From Effrenium voratum (taxonomy: Eukaryota; Sar; Dinophyceae; Suessiales; Symbiodiniaceae), in assembly GCA_963377175.1 (NCBI GenBank), contig CAUJNA010000447.1:302056-366055 (forward strand): DNA of 64,000 nucleotides, in the 5' to 3' direction. The notes below the pieces were generated by a model. The model did no database searches, was not told the origin of the DNA, and saw only the letters and a program-made list of their open reading frames with translations. The translations under genes were made by a program, and so were the position numbers. This document shows, in pieces, positions 10,543 to 21,900 of the stretch (positions within the stretch are counted from its first letter, which is position 1; each line of letters starts with the position of its first letter).

Positions 10543-10722
10543 CCAGTAGTGATAGATTCCCTCTAACTTCAACAGGGGAAAATATGTCCAGTACCAGGAC
10601 CCCCCAATGGCTGGCAAATAGCCCCAAAACAGCCATTGGGAGGTCATTCCACAGGCAATTTGCCAGCCATGGGGGGGTGCTGGTAGTGATAGATTCCCTC
10701 TAACTTCAACAGGGGAAACAAC
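10543..10722. repeat. Hairpin bracketed by direct repeats
   Basis: Two near-identical 37-bp copies beginning AGTAGTGATAGATTCCCT (10543 and 10682) flank an inverted pair built on CCCATGGCTGGCAAAT. Single ends of the same type occur near 2289, 27612, 45082 and 53281, so this is one dispersed family. Confidence 0.8.
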
Positions 10723-11686
10723 AAATATTCATTTCAGAAAATGGAAATTATTATTGGCCCTTCGAGGGGAAGGCAACGTAACATGTGGGTCTGTCTTTTT
10801 TGAGGGTAGTACCCGTTTGGGGGATTGAGCTTTCACAGGCCTCTCAGAATGACGGCTAGCCCAAATCGGAGCTTAGGTATTTGGGTGAGTCTCTGTTTAA
10901 GGCTTGAACTCCCCAAAATGTTGGGATTTTCCCTTTGGCTTCCCTTTAAAGCCAACAAAACGGGGTTTTCCCCAAAACATGACGAGCCACCCATTTGCAG
11001 ATGGTGAGATTAGTCAGGAATCGGTTGGCCTCCACGCATGGAGTTGCTCAACACCCTTGGAACATGAATTCGGTGTCTTGATAGCAACATCTCTAAAGGA
11101 ATATGCTCACACTCGGGACTAGGCAAATGGTAAACCACCTTGCTGTTGCTCTTTCAAGTGCTCCCTAGCTTGACACAGCCACACACACATGCCTTTTAAT
11201 TTTCAACTACGGTGCAAGTCGAGGCCAAGACCATTACTGCTCTTTGTCAGACGTCTGCGCAAATGCTTTTGCACACAGAACGAAAAACAAACAACAAGCA
11301 ATATGGGCCTGAGCAAGGAGTTGCCTCTGTCCAGGTTTTGCCACCACTTGAATTTTCAAGTAGAAGCAACAGCATGATTTGTATGACCTCGTGACAGTGT
11401 CGCTGCTGTCCCCCTAAAAGCGACATCCTGGCACATCTGGTCAGCGCGTACCAACGCAAAGCCTGGTAGCTAGCACCCGCTCGCGCCTTCTGAGTCTTGC
11501 GAACCTTGGAGCAGTAGACATGACCTGGCCAATGTCCGCTCAATGGGCTCAGGAGGCTCAGAGTCTGTACTTTCAATCAACTGATGCTGACACGGGTCCA
11601 ACAGACGAAGTGCCCTTCCCTTGACTCAGTGTGTTGTCCCTTCCACTGGATTCAATGAAGAACCCATCTCAAAAGATCTCAGGCGC
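10723..11686. other. Spacer with no supported gene
   Basis: Contains one end of the TTTTTTGAGGG repeat family near 10796 and low-complexity CA stretches. No exon-like island was seen. Confidence 0.5.
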
Positions 11687-11756
11687 TCAGCGCGCATTCA
11701 GCTCTACCTCTCGCAGCACTTCCGCCAATTTTGTTTTGCGAGCCACGCTTTTCGAG
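11687..11756 (-). CDS. Candidate last exon (TPR gene), ends in TGA
   Basis: After a CCGTAG acceptor the frame reads SKSVARKTKLAEVLREVE and five more codons to a TGA at 11687-11689. A basic, helical tail would suit a TPR protein. An alternative is the end of a different gene. Confidence 0.4.
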
Positions 11757-14700
11757 CTACGGGAGCCATCGGGAGACCATGCGCAAAACCAGGTTCTTGA
11801 TACAGCGCTTGGGGTCGACAGCTTCGCAAGCGGGTCCCACCCTTTCAGTGGAACTTGCGACGCGGACAAACTTTGTATCCACGCTGGAGGTGCTCTGCTT
11901 CAGACCGGGGCGGTTTCACTTGACCCTGCCAAGCAAACATGTGCCACTGAACTTGTATCCCTTTTGAACATATACCATAACTACACAGATGCGCGGTCTG
12001 AAGCAAAGAGCCAGCATATACTCGGTAGCTGGAATCACAAGAATCTGTTGGAGGCACCAAAAGGTTAACCTATGACGTGGTCAAATTCGCCATGCGGAGA
12101 AAGGTGCTGATCATGTTCTTGCAATTTGTTCTGAAAGTGCTCGTTTTCAATTCAACTTCCTGTTCTGCAGCTCGGGCCCGGCCTCTTTGAGACCTTAGAA
12201 TGAGGGGCCATCGAAGCTTCCCAACTTCTCCATGACCAACTTGCGTTTTCGAGCAACAGTCTCAGAGATCCATTAGTCCAGTCGATAATATCCGCTTTCG
12301 GGTTCGTAACCATACCCGTGCATCACCAGATATCTATCCTGGCACATGTCAGACCTCGTGTTTTCAATTGTGCTTTGTCGCCTCCAAATGACCGGGTTTT
12401 GTGCTGGACTCAGTCCTCCTTGCGCCGCCGGCAGCAGCGCCACCCGACTGCCTTAGCCTCCTCCCTGTCCGGGACGTCAGCAGGACAAGTTGGCGGCCTA
12501 AGGTGGTGTTGCTTCTACTTAAAGGGACAGGGTACTTAGTAAGTGGTTAGTAAGCCTGGTTTTAACCCACTTAGGATAATTATAACCATGGTAAGTGGGG
12601 TATAATCATGGTTATTACCCACGTACTAAGCACAATGCCCCTTTAAGCGGTGACTTGCATACTGTACTTTGGAAGGCAATGACTGTCCCGAAGCACTGAC
12701 CAAACACTGAACAAACACTCACTTCTTGAACAACAGTATGTTTGCTTGTACAGCCACTAATCATTTTGCCAGGCAATGCAGTTTCTGGAAGCTTGCGACT
12801 TGAGGTATATGCACATTGATCTGTTGTGCGCCAGGTGAGAGCGATGCGTTGACATATCACGCATGTGGAAGTCGTGTTTGTTGTACAGAATGTCCTGTAG
12901 AGGGTGAAAGCTGTGCGGCTTTGTGGCACTCACGGGGCAAAGTAGCTGCAAGGCACTCTTTGCTGAAAACGAAGCATTCGACTGGGCGAGACCATCAGGC
13001 AGCTGCAGTCTTTCTCAACATGTAGCTTTGAACAAATCTCGTACATCTGTGCGAGCAGTTGATTTCAGGAAGACTGATTGGTCAACACATGGGACACCTG
13101 ATCATGATTTCGAGTAATTTCTCTCACCCCCACTTTTAACCACTCATCAACAATCTGCCTTGGTTACGATGTATCATTTCATATCATATCAATCTACTGG
13201 TATCATGGTGCGGTATCAAGGGGACGTTGACAACTACACAGCATTAAACACCCAACCGTCGCACATCTTAACTCATTCTTCACCCAGCTTCGCCAGAAGG
13301 AATTGATGGGAGTCTTGGTGGTTCACTTCTTGAAGGTAATACCTTTCTCTGACATTGGGTTGAGACTGCTGATGCGTCGTGCCACTCTTCATTAATCGCA
13401 GATGCATATGTCTATAAGTCTGTGCAGGCACAACTTTCCTTCAGCCATGGCATTCATTCAGACTCATGCTCAACAGCCAAGCGAGCGTACAATTTTTTAG
13501 GGCATCCCTAAAAACGGTGGGTTTTCCTTTTTGTTCGCCTCAAACAATCAGACAGGCCCAAGTGCCATGCTGAAATTGATGGGTCCATGGTGTGTCATGC
13601 CTCCCATCGGAACCGCCGAGCAACTGTGTCTTCGGCTTGAAGGCGGGGCCGACTCGCTTCGCCTTCTTTTTCAGCTCCTCCACCTCGATCCTCGGCCAAA
13701 CGGAAAAGCCACCAGCCACAAGCGGTTGGTGGACAAGAAATCTCCACCAGACTTCTGTTTTATGTCCACCATAGGTGACCTGTTTTGAAACCCAGGCACA
13801 TTTACTTCAACATTTACTTGGATTCCTATGCGAGAGCCTCAAGCTTACTGCTAAGGACATCCCTGAAACCAATGGACGCCGAACACCCGGCTTACGATGG
13901 TCTTCAAGGGAAACCGAGTTTGAAACTAAAAAGCCGCTTCGTCTTTGGCGAAACGCCAAATGAAACACTATAAAACACCACGAGACACAATGAAAACACC
14001 CACCAAAAGCGCCTGGCCATTGATTCACGGCTTTGAGGATGGAAAGCCGTGAGAAGTTTCGGCTGACCGAGCGGCTCCCGCAGCATGGCCACAGCTGCAG
14101 GATTCTTGGGCTCCTTGCGCAACATGGCGACATGCATTACGCGTAGCGGACGTCTTGGGAACTGAAGAAAACACTTTTTAAGGGACACCCCATTTTGGTA
14201 TTCGTTGAAAAGGGTTGTCCAAAAAAACGCAGACCCCGATCCTGCGCTAGGAACTCCTCCAGCACGCTGCGCGCCTCCCCCGGGCAGCGCAGCGCCCACA
14301 CCGCCTTGGCCTTTCGCCAGAGCGCCTGCGGATCTCATGCACCCAAACGGGACCCAGTGATTTGCGTTTGGTTTCACAGCTTGCAAGAAGGGGCGCCCTA
14401 TGAGAGAGACCTGGTCAAACTGACGGTCAAACTGGAGTGTTCAAGAGGGGAGGACCCCAAAAATTAATCAGTGTGATGCTCAGCTACTACGATTTGGGAA
14501 ACCACTACAACCCGAGAAGCCACTACTAGTACTCAAGGACTTTTTGCACAACCCACTCAACAAATGGAAGATGCCATTTTTCTTGGGACCCGCTTTGTGA
14601 CCCAAACTTCGATCTTACATTGGGACCAACTCTTTTTGAAGAAGGCTCACGTGTCACCTGTTGGTGGCCGATGCCTCCGCTCAACCTTGACATCATGGGC

Positions 14701-17528
14701 CTGTAAGGTCGGTGCCCGATGAACCAAAGGGTACATGCAATAACGCTTCTCCACACTTCTTCGATACCCCCAAACTGAAAAGGGGCAAATGCTTTTAACC
14801 CCCGTTGCTTGAACATCTTACTTAGGGTACCAAGCATGGTCCGGCGATTGGAGTCGCAACAAGGCGCCTTGGGGTTGCCCGGGTCGATCTCCAGCGCCGC
14901 CTCGCAGTGCAGATTCGCCTCTTCGAAGCACCGGAGCTGCAGCAAGGCCTGCGCCACGTTCAGCCGCAGCACCAGGTCCAGCTCCTGAGGTCCCAGGTGG
15001 TCCGAGCAAAGGTTCAGGAGCTTGGGGGGACAAACATAATCATAAATGGGGGAGGACAAACAACCCCAGGTTCATGGAAATTGCGAGGTTAGGGGGACAA
15101 ACAGAACCCCACCATGGACCCCCTTCCGGGGAAACCCGAACTGGTGAGAGGGGGGAGTAACCTTGCTAGCCCCTTAACTTATCCTTGGCTCTCCCCCCCA
15201 AAGGTCTCCCTGCGATTTCATGACATGTCCAAGCAAAACCCGAGGAGGTTTGGGGAACAACTTGCTGGTGGGGGTGGGTCGAAAATGACCTTCCGGGTGT
15301 TGGGAATGAAACGGAAGGGGATTCCCTCAAAGGAAACCACAGGGGATGGTTTATAGGTGTCATTCCATTTCTCATTCCCTGCTGAGAACCAGCGATACAA
15401 ACATAACCATGAGACAGTGCGGGAAGCCGCCCTTTTGATTGTGACTCGGCTGTCGATCAAAGGGAGCCAGCCGCTAATACGCCAAACCTGTGTGCACAGT
15501 CCCGATGCGCCAATGTGGCCAGTAAAGAATTTGTTGCATTCACACATACATATTATATATATATATAGGTAAACTACTAAAAGTTTGCATTGACCATACC
15601 CTTCCAACACCATGCCAAATGACGGATTATGTCATCGTTTACGCAATATGAGTGAATGCAGGGTGCCTGAATTGCCACCCAGACGTACAATGACATCCCT
15701 GGCACATGTCAATTGACAGTCCACGAACCCACGTGTGTCCAAACACACACTCAGATCCGTGAAGCAATGCGCAGTCAGGGCGCTTCAGCCTGGTACTTCT
15801 TTTTTACAGCTAAAGATTTGGCGAAGGACGGCTTGGCAACAACCTCACAATGTTCCATACGGTCAATACACCCAACAAGAACCAGGAAGTCCCAGAAGTT
15901 GTGAAAGGAGGACAGTCCAAAAGTTGAGAGACAATCCAGTTGAGGACAATACAGTTAAGGACAATCCAGTGGAGAAAGGGCAATCTTCCAAGCAAACCGA
16001 GGCTCATTCACCGCATCTTCCGAAGGCCCGACGTCACTCTCCGCGTGCGCGCGCAGATTCCGGAGCCGGTGGAGGGCGAGAATGCCCTGACCTGGCCGAC
16101 ACCCGACTCGTCAATACAGGTTTACTCAGCAGGAAGGAGCTGGAAAAGAAGGATATCCTTTTGGAGCCGCTAAGAATAGAGACATTTGAAACCCAAAAGG
16201 GTCAAAAGTCAAAACAACTGAGTTTAATATGGGTTTGTCTTCTAATGCTTGCGTCCTGAGTGGGATGTGTAGAGAAGTGCTTGGATGCCCAGAGTTACTG
16301 ATGGAGCTAAACAATTCGCATGATCCCCAGCCAGGGATGGTCAACGTACTAACTCTAGACCATCATACATATGAATTTGAGTTGGCGTTGTTGTTCCACG
16401 ATCACGGTGCAATTGAACTATGGATATGCTCGTTCCAGCAAACAAACAACCACCAAACCTTCCACGTACACATGTGGCATCACACGCACCGGCGCTGCAT
16501 CTTGCTTGGACCCGTTGCTCCCTCTCCAAGGCCAAATGCCGGAAGAAAAAGGGCAAACGCCATTTCGAGGTCGAGTCGGTCACTTTTCGTGGGGGCCAAC
16601 TGGGTTTAGAAGTTGATCATTTTCACAGTGGAAACAACTAGAACAACATGGCACAACACAAAACAAAAACACATCAAAGCAAACAACAAGAAACACAATA
16701 AATCACGCCCACATGCAACACACAAACACAAACAAAAACACAAAACAGGCAACAAAGATAAAACCCACACACACACACAACAAACTAAAAAGCAAACAAC
16801 AGAAACCCAAACACCACTCTTCCGCAGCAAAATAGAACATGGAAACCAGTTTCTGGGGTGCCTAAAAATGGATCAAAACAGGGAAACCAAAACTTCAAAA
16901 AGGTCGATTTGCTTTGGGCAAGAGGAGTTTCTACGGCGCTGGTTGGGTGGGCATTGGTGACCTAAACTGGAAGGATCGATGGGCTTCCCTGGTAAATGGT
17001 CAATCTAAACGAGTGGAGCCCATCTATTGCGAACCAAACTCAAAAGGCCATCTCTGGTTCCAACCTGGGCATGGGTCAAAATGCAACCACCAGGATATGG
17101 ACTGAAGGTGTTTCTCCTTTCCAGTTACCGGGCTTCCATTTTCTCCCTCCCACCAATTAACACGGAACCTGACGTTCGGGGGTCCCTTCAAAAAGAAAAC
17201 GGTCCACTTCCGGACCCCCACGAACGTCAGACTCCATGTTAATTGGTGGGAGGCTACCTATTCTTGATCCAATTCAACCACCAGGATATGGACTGCAGGA
17301 TTTTCTCCTTTCCAGTTACCAGGCTCCCATTTTGGGAATCCACAGCCACGGACACTGGGCGGCCCCCCTGAGGCCCCTGAGGCCCTAAGGCCCGGGCCCC
17401 AGGCGTCGAGGGCCTCCTGGGCCGCCACCACCGAGGAGTTGTCGAAGGCGCCGAGGCCCGACTGCCGCAGCGCCGCCGCCGCGCGGTACGCCGCCTGCAG
17501 ATCCTCCGAACCGAGCCGGTTCGACACG
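11687..17528 (-). CDS. TPR-repeat protein, multi-exon
   Basis: This gene encodes a tetratricopeptide-repeat protein, a helical scaffold that commonly docks chaperones or other partners. Four chained exons (14868-15020, 14242-14325, 14076-14113, 13617-13690) carry the TPR consensus. LRLNVAQALLQL and ALEIDPGNPKALWRKAKA are the helix pair and turn of one repeat, followed by VLEEFLAQEPKNPAAVAML. A lysine-rich stretch (EELKKKAKRV) follows, as in TPR co-chaperones and FKBP-type immunophilins, but no PPIase domain is visible. Introns use GC (14868, 14076) and GA (14242) donors. Candidate upstream exons are at 17375-17528 and 16033-16091, and a stop-containing candidate last exon is at 11687-11756; these three are not phase-linked. 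The TPR identity is secure; the subfamily is not. Confidence 0.75.
11757..13616. other. Intron or spacer
   Basis: Mostly non-coding. It holds a short palindromic block at 12540-12630 in which TTATAACCATGG and CATGGTTATTACC are opposed. No further exon could be supported. Confidence 0.4.
13617..13690 (-). CDS. TPR gene exon, Lys-rich helix
   Basis: The exon encodes IEVEELKKKAKRVGPAFK and continues PKTQLL. The acceptor is GGCCGAG, and phase 1-in-2 matches the previous exon, giving MLRE-IEVEEL. The 3' edge is set at a GC donor; a GT site three bases further is an alternative. Confidence 0.6.
14076..14113 (-). CDS. TPR gene exon
   Basis: This 38-nt exon encodes EPKNPAAVAMLR after a GCGCAAG acceptor. 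The donor is GC (GGGA|GCCGCT). Confidence 0.7.
14242..14325 (-). CDS. TPR gene exon
   Basis: Twenty-eight codons run from ALWRKAKAVWAL to VLEEFLAQ. The acceptor is CCGCAG. The intron opens with GA (CAG|GATCGG). All codons are G/C-ending apart from two. Confidence 0.75.
14868..15020 (-). CDS. TPR gene exon, helix A/B of one repeat
   Basis: The longest clear exon, 51 codons, from LLNLCSDHLG to EIDPGNPK. It matches the TPR pattern of Leu/Ala helix positions and the terminal DP.NP turn. The donor is GC (AAG|GCGCCT) and the phase is 0 at both ends. Confidence 0.8.
16033..16091 (-). CDS. Candidate exon, strand uncertain
   Basis: The minus frame after GGCCAG reads VRAFSPSTGSGICARTRR with 80% G/C third positions and a GT donor. 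The plus strand is also open (VTLRVRAQIPEPVEGE). Minus is preferred only because the neighbours are minus. Confidence 0.3.
17146..17253. repeat. Foldback MITE-like repeat, copy 2
   Basis: Arms CCTCCCACCAATTAACACGG and the complement of CATGTTAATTGGTGGGAGG, with an inner GACGTTCG/CGAACGTC pair. It is inserted between two partial copies of the AACCACCAGGATATGG repeat (17080 and 17275). Confidence 0.85.
17375..17528 (-). CDS. Strongly coding exon, unassigned end
   Basis: A run of about 50 almost exclusively G/C-ending codons includes LQAAYRAAAALRQSGLG and VVAAQEALDAWG, alanine-rich and helical. The acceptor is CGGTCAG; the donor was not resolved. It may be an N-terminal exon of the TPR gene. 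Confidence 0.55.
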
Positions 17529-17869
17529 CTGACCGGTTGACCGCTCCGCGAGCGGAAGTATGCGGAAGTCGGGGGGGAGGCAAAATGCAGAAGACGCATT
17601 ACTCACATGTGCCAAGATTGACATATTGAATATTCATAAATGTACTTCTCTCCCTGTCTCTGTAATTAGCGGATATCTTCACATTCGTGGTTTGGGCGGC
17701 CAATCCTTGGAAGGTTGTCGTTTCCTTTTGGGGATCCCCAGACTAACCAAGTGCGGATCGCCATTTCTCAATGGGATTTCCACAATATACACGGGAACTT
17801 CCGCAGTACTGACACTAATTGAGCTAGCCCTCTCTAAGAAAGCTTACAGCTGCGCGTGATCTGTTAGCC

Positions 17870-18490
17870 TAGATGCACTGCGCTGAAAAGCAAAGGAAAA
17901 GCTGAAAACGCGAGAGCTGACGAACAGAAGCGGGCCGAAAACGTGGCCCCGTGCGTGAATTCGGCCATTGTGTATGTGCGCAAACCCCCTCTGTCGCGAC
18001 GGAGACGGGCCCATTGGCACAGCCGCGCGCTCTGTTTCGCAACCTTCAAAAAGCGTCAACAACTATGTGTGTGTGTGTGATGTTCATTTCGCTCGGGTGA
18101 CCCTCTGCGCACTTTGGTCCGGTCGACCTTGACCAACTTGTGGTTTGCTCCGAGCTTCACTTCGCTCTGGGGAGTAGAAGCGGGTCAATCGTGTGGCCCT
18201 GTGCGTCAATGCGGGTCTGCCTCGTATGCGCGAACCTCGGTCACGACGTGTGGGCAAACGTCGTCTCAGAGCGGTCGGGAAGCGCGGTCGCAGGTTTCGC
18301 AACCTTCAAAGAGGGAACCCTCTGCGCACTTTGGGTGGTGCGACCCTCGAAAACGTGTTTCTTTACGATTCACAAACTCACTTTGAGCGGGCCGACCTTG
18401 AACAACTTGTGGTTTGTTAAGTTTTTTAGCTTCCGCAACCATCAGAAGGTGAATCCTCTGCAGACTTTTGGTGGGTCGACCCGATGTGGC
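17870..18490. repeat. Degenerate GTCGACC/GGTTGCGAAAC repeat cluster
   Basis: Blocks such as TTTCGCAACCTTCAAAGAGG, CCCTCTGCGCACTTTGG and GGTCGACC recur in both orientations. A related segment is at 57650-57960. The apparent ORFs here (for example one reading AVPMGP) are translated repeat. Confidence 0.7.
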
Positions 18491-18512
18491 TTTCTGCGTT
18501 TGGTAGCCTTTG

Positions 18513-18745
18513 TGGGCTGGAGAGAGTGAGAGAGAAAGAGAGCGAGAGAGAGCGAAACAAAAAAAGAAGAGAAAGAGAACCCAAGAGAACGAGAACGAGC
18601 CGGAGAAAGCGAGAGAGCGAGCGAGAACCAGAACGAGAAACTGAGAGAGCAAGAGCAAGATAACAAGACACAGAAAAAAAAAAACAAAAAACAAGAGACA
18701 GAGGAGAAGAGAAAGAGAAAGGAAAGGAGGTGGCTAAAAATCAAG
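18513..18745. repeat. Purine (GA) tract
   Basis: About 230 bases of GAGA/GAAAG low complexity with almost no pyrimidine. It separates the TPR gene's 5' side from the next gene's stop codon. Confidence 0.95.
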
Positions 18746-18897
18746 ACAAGGAGAAGGTAAAAGAAGCGTGCTCCCTTTAGTTCTTACATTTATTGAAATG
18801 TCCCGCACCGGCACAAGGTGCCCTGTGACAACCGAATCACACTGTCACACTACCTGATTCAGTATGACACCAACGTCAAACTGCGTGTCTTACCTAC

Positions 18898-18994
18898 CTA
18901 TCGCTGAGGCACGTTCTCGCCCTCGAGCCGCTCGATCTTGGGGAACTTGGTGCCGTGCTGTGGGCGAAACTCGTAGCCGCCGGCGGGGAAATGT
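18898..18994 (-). CDS. Last exon with stop codon, unknown gene
   Basis: After GGGCATCAG the frame reads HFPAGGYEFRPQHGTKF, then PKIERLEGENVPQR and TAG at 18898-18900. Third positions are almost all G/C. This is the best-supported stop codon in the window. Confidence 0.6.
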
Positions 18995-21900
18995 CTGATG
19001 CCCAAAAACCTCAGAGGGCCGAGTTCAACTGGTGCCTGTGGATTCGTTGGGCAGCTTTCAGTCGAAGCTCGCGCAAAAGAGCATGGAGAAGCTGTGCAAA
19101 TCAGCGAAAGCATAAGCAGTACTAGGAAAGCAACCCACATGCCAGCTTGCCCCAAAAAGACTTTGATCTGTTCAAATTCAGGTGGCAAACCTCTTGCTCT
19201 TGCCTTTCAAGACAACTGCTAGGCTGGTAGGTTCAGAAACGTCTGTACCGCAAGGAACGAGTTGGCAGCGGGAACTGCCAGTTGCCTTAAAATGCATCTC
19301 CTGGTGTCGACTTAAGCAGTGAGCAAAGACTTCATGAGTCATGATTTGTGCAGGGTCCTGTTGTTCATAGATCAATGCAATTTGACACAGGAAGTGCAAG
19401 GTCCATTGTCGGCTGTCTGTGAGCTTTGGGCGCATGCCGAGCATGCGTCAAACGATGTCATACCGCAATAAAATGGGACTCAGTCACGGTTCACAGCGAC
19501 GAAGACCGATTGCCACTGCCCTACTTGGACGACGATCTGTCCCAACCAGAAAGCGATTAGCAGCCCTGTGAACCTAGTTCGAGCCACTGTGCTTGGAACT
19601 GCTCCATGCTTTCCTAGTGGGCCTCGTCGGACTGAGCACGGCGCGGGTTCTTTGGCGCTTGAAGGTTGGTTCTCCCCGTTCGAGGAGCTTGCACACTACC
19701 TCCCGACTGGAATGGCAAGAAAGACAAAGGGAACGCAGTATGCAGAGTGATGTTCTTTCAAGAACAAAACAAACCAACTCGGAATCTCATTGCAGCTTCA
19801 CGCCAAGGCCGACAATGGGCATCCATTGCAGCAATCGCCTCGCCTACCACCGGCGAAGCTGCGGAGGTCTTGGCAGGTGCCTAGCAGAAGGACGGGAGAT
19901 GTGAGAACATCGAGGCAAGCTGCAGACGTTCACCCTTGCCAGCATTTCAGGAAGTGTGTCGCAGTTCCCACACTGAGGGATTGTTTTGCATCTTTCCTTT
20001 GGGATAACAGCACTAGTACAAGGATTACCAACAAATTCCGTGACTATCGACATACGGAGTTGGACCAAAGCACAAAAGTAATTAGGCCAGGATTGGCGAA
20101 GGGATTGCTCGCCTGCTTGACCTTCATGGATCAAGTTGGGGTGTATGTCTGATTTTGTACTAAAGATCAGGGTTCGCTTTGGAATCTGACAATTCTTCGG
20201 TATTGGGATTTTGGCAGAGTGAAGCTGGACACTTTGGGAGATGTCAGGAGTCTCACTTGTATGCCACCTTTACTTTAAGGGTCAACTCGATGGTAGGAGC
20301 CGAAGATGCGGCCGCGAAAACATATGTTGCAAGTTGCAAGTGAAAAGGGACTCCCCAAGCCACCCTGTGATCTGAGAATCTGGGTCTGCGTGTATGGACG
20401 ATTGTGTTGGCTGGAAGCCAACTTCTCAGATGCCCAGTGGCCAAGGGAAACAAAAGGGCATCCTTTTTTAGTCGGTTGGGTTTTTCTTGGGGAACCCTTC
20501 CCAAAAAAGAAGGTTGAAAGCACTGGGCAAGTGGGATTTTCCGGGGGTCTGGGAAGATCCTGAAGGTCAAGTCCTGGCAAAGAAAAAAAGCAGCAGCAGC
20601 CCTGTCCAGGCCTGCGGAGTCTCGCCTGGCACCGCATCATATGCAGAGGTGTGCAAGGATCAATGGGCTTCTGTAAGGCTGACGTCACCGAGAGCAAAGA
20701 GAGGCTCTGCAAAAGAAACACGAAACCCATCCATTGCACAAAACAGAACTGCTGGGTCAGGTGAAGAGCCAACACACACGACTGCTGTACTGCTGCTGTC
20801 GCCCAAGAGAATCGGTGCAAGCGCCAAAGCAGGTTTGATGCGACATGCCACGCAAGACTTTGGTTGCCTTCCTGGTGGCCACAACTTAAAAGGCAAAGCC
20901 GTGGTACAAGCCCTGCCTCTGGGCTCATCGAGAGGCTTCGCCTGAATACGCGAGTGAACTTGGAGATCGGCGACTCCAGGCAAGTTGGGAGCTCCCGTCA
21001 CTTCAAACCCCGAGAGCACACAAGTACATTTCTAGCTACTCATCCCCTGATTTAGCCCATAGCATCTGGTGTGTCAAAACAGGCAACCCCCACGCTCATT
21101 GTCTTCCTGTTGCTTTGTTTCGAAAACAACCTACAGGACCCCAAACTCATCGTCTTCCTTCTGCTTTGCTTCAAAAACAAACTGAACAAAAAAAAACGGG
21201 CGCCCTCAAAGAGACAGATTCCTAGTCACTTCGAAGCGGAGCCCGTCTCTGGACGTCACCCCCACACCGCCCATCGCGCGCCTGGGCATCGCCTGCGCCT
21301 GCAAGCGCTTGGTTTGGCACGGAGCGGAAAGAAGCCCCTCTTGGTGGCTTCGGGAGAAACTTGTTCTTTTTTTTTTTTGGGGGGGGGACGGAACACACAC
21401 ATTGTTGGTGGCTTTGAAAAGGGAAACCAGAACAGTTAATATTTAAGAGGTCCCAACTTGAGTTGACAAACCTACATTTCTGAGTTTCAGTTGCACCAAG
21501 GGTTCCTGTGGAAGTGTCATTGAAGCAGTTGCCCCATGAAATACTCACTTGGCTTCAGTAGAGTCTCTAAACAGTTAGCCCGTAACTCACATGGAAACAC
21601 TTTGGGTCAAGATGACAAGACTCAAAGCAAGTGGAAATCTTGGCGCATGCCTCATACACTATGGAACACAGGCTCCGAGGTGTAGTGCTGCTTTCTCAGT
21701 CACTGAGAACAAGAGCGCAGCTCAGCCAGCTCGTCAAAAGTGTTCGGCTTCTGATGCATCTGAAATGAATAACGCCCTTGATACTCACTTCCGAACGAGT
21801 GGATTGGCCAAAAAAGCCTGAACTTGCTATTTGCCACTAAGAACGGTCTTCCGAACATTGTGCAAGGCTTGCGAGAGAAGCAGTTGGGGCCAAGCTTTCA

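Noticed and set aside
11687..11869. WD40-like string CAWSPDGS on the minus strand
   Set aside because: It lies upstream of the CCGTAG acceptor, in a frame with poor codon bias; only the part after the acceptor looks coding.
19593..19904. Plus ORF starting MELLHAFLVGLVGLSTARVLW, like a signal peptide
   Set aside because: There is no codon bias, no splice context and no domain; the hydrophobic start is likely chance.
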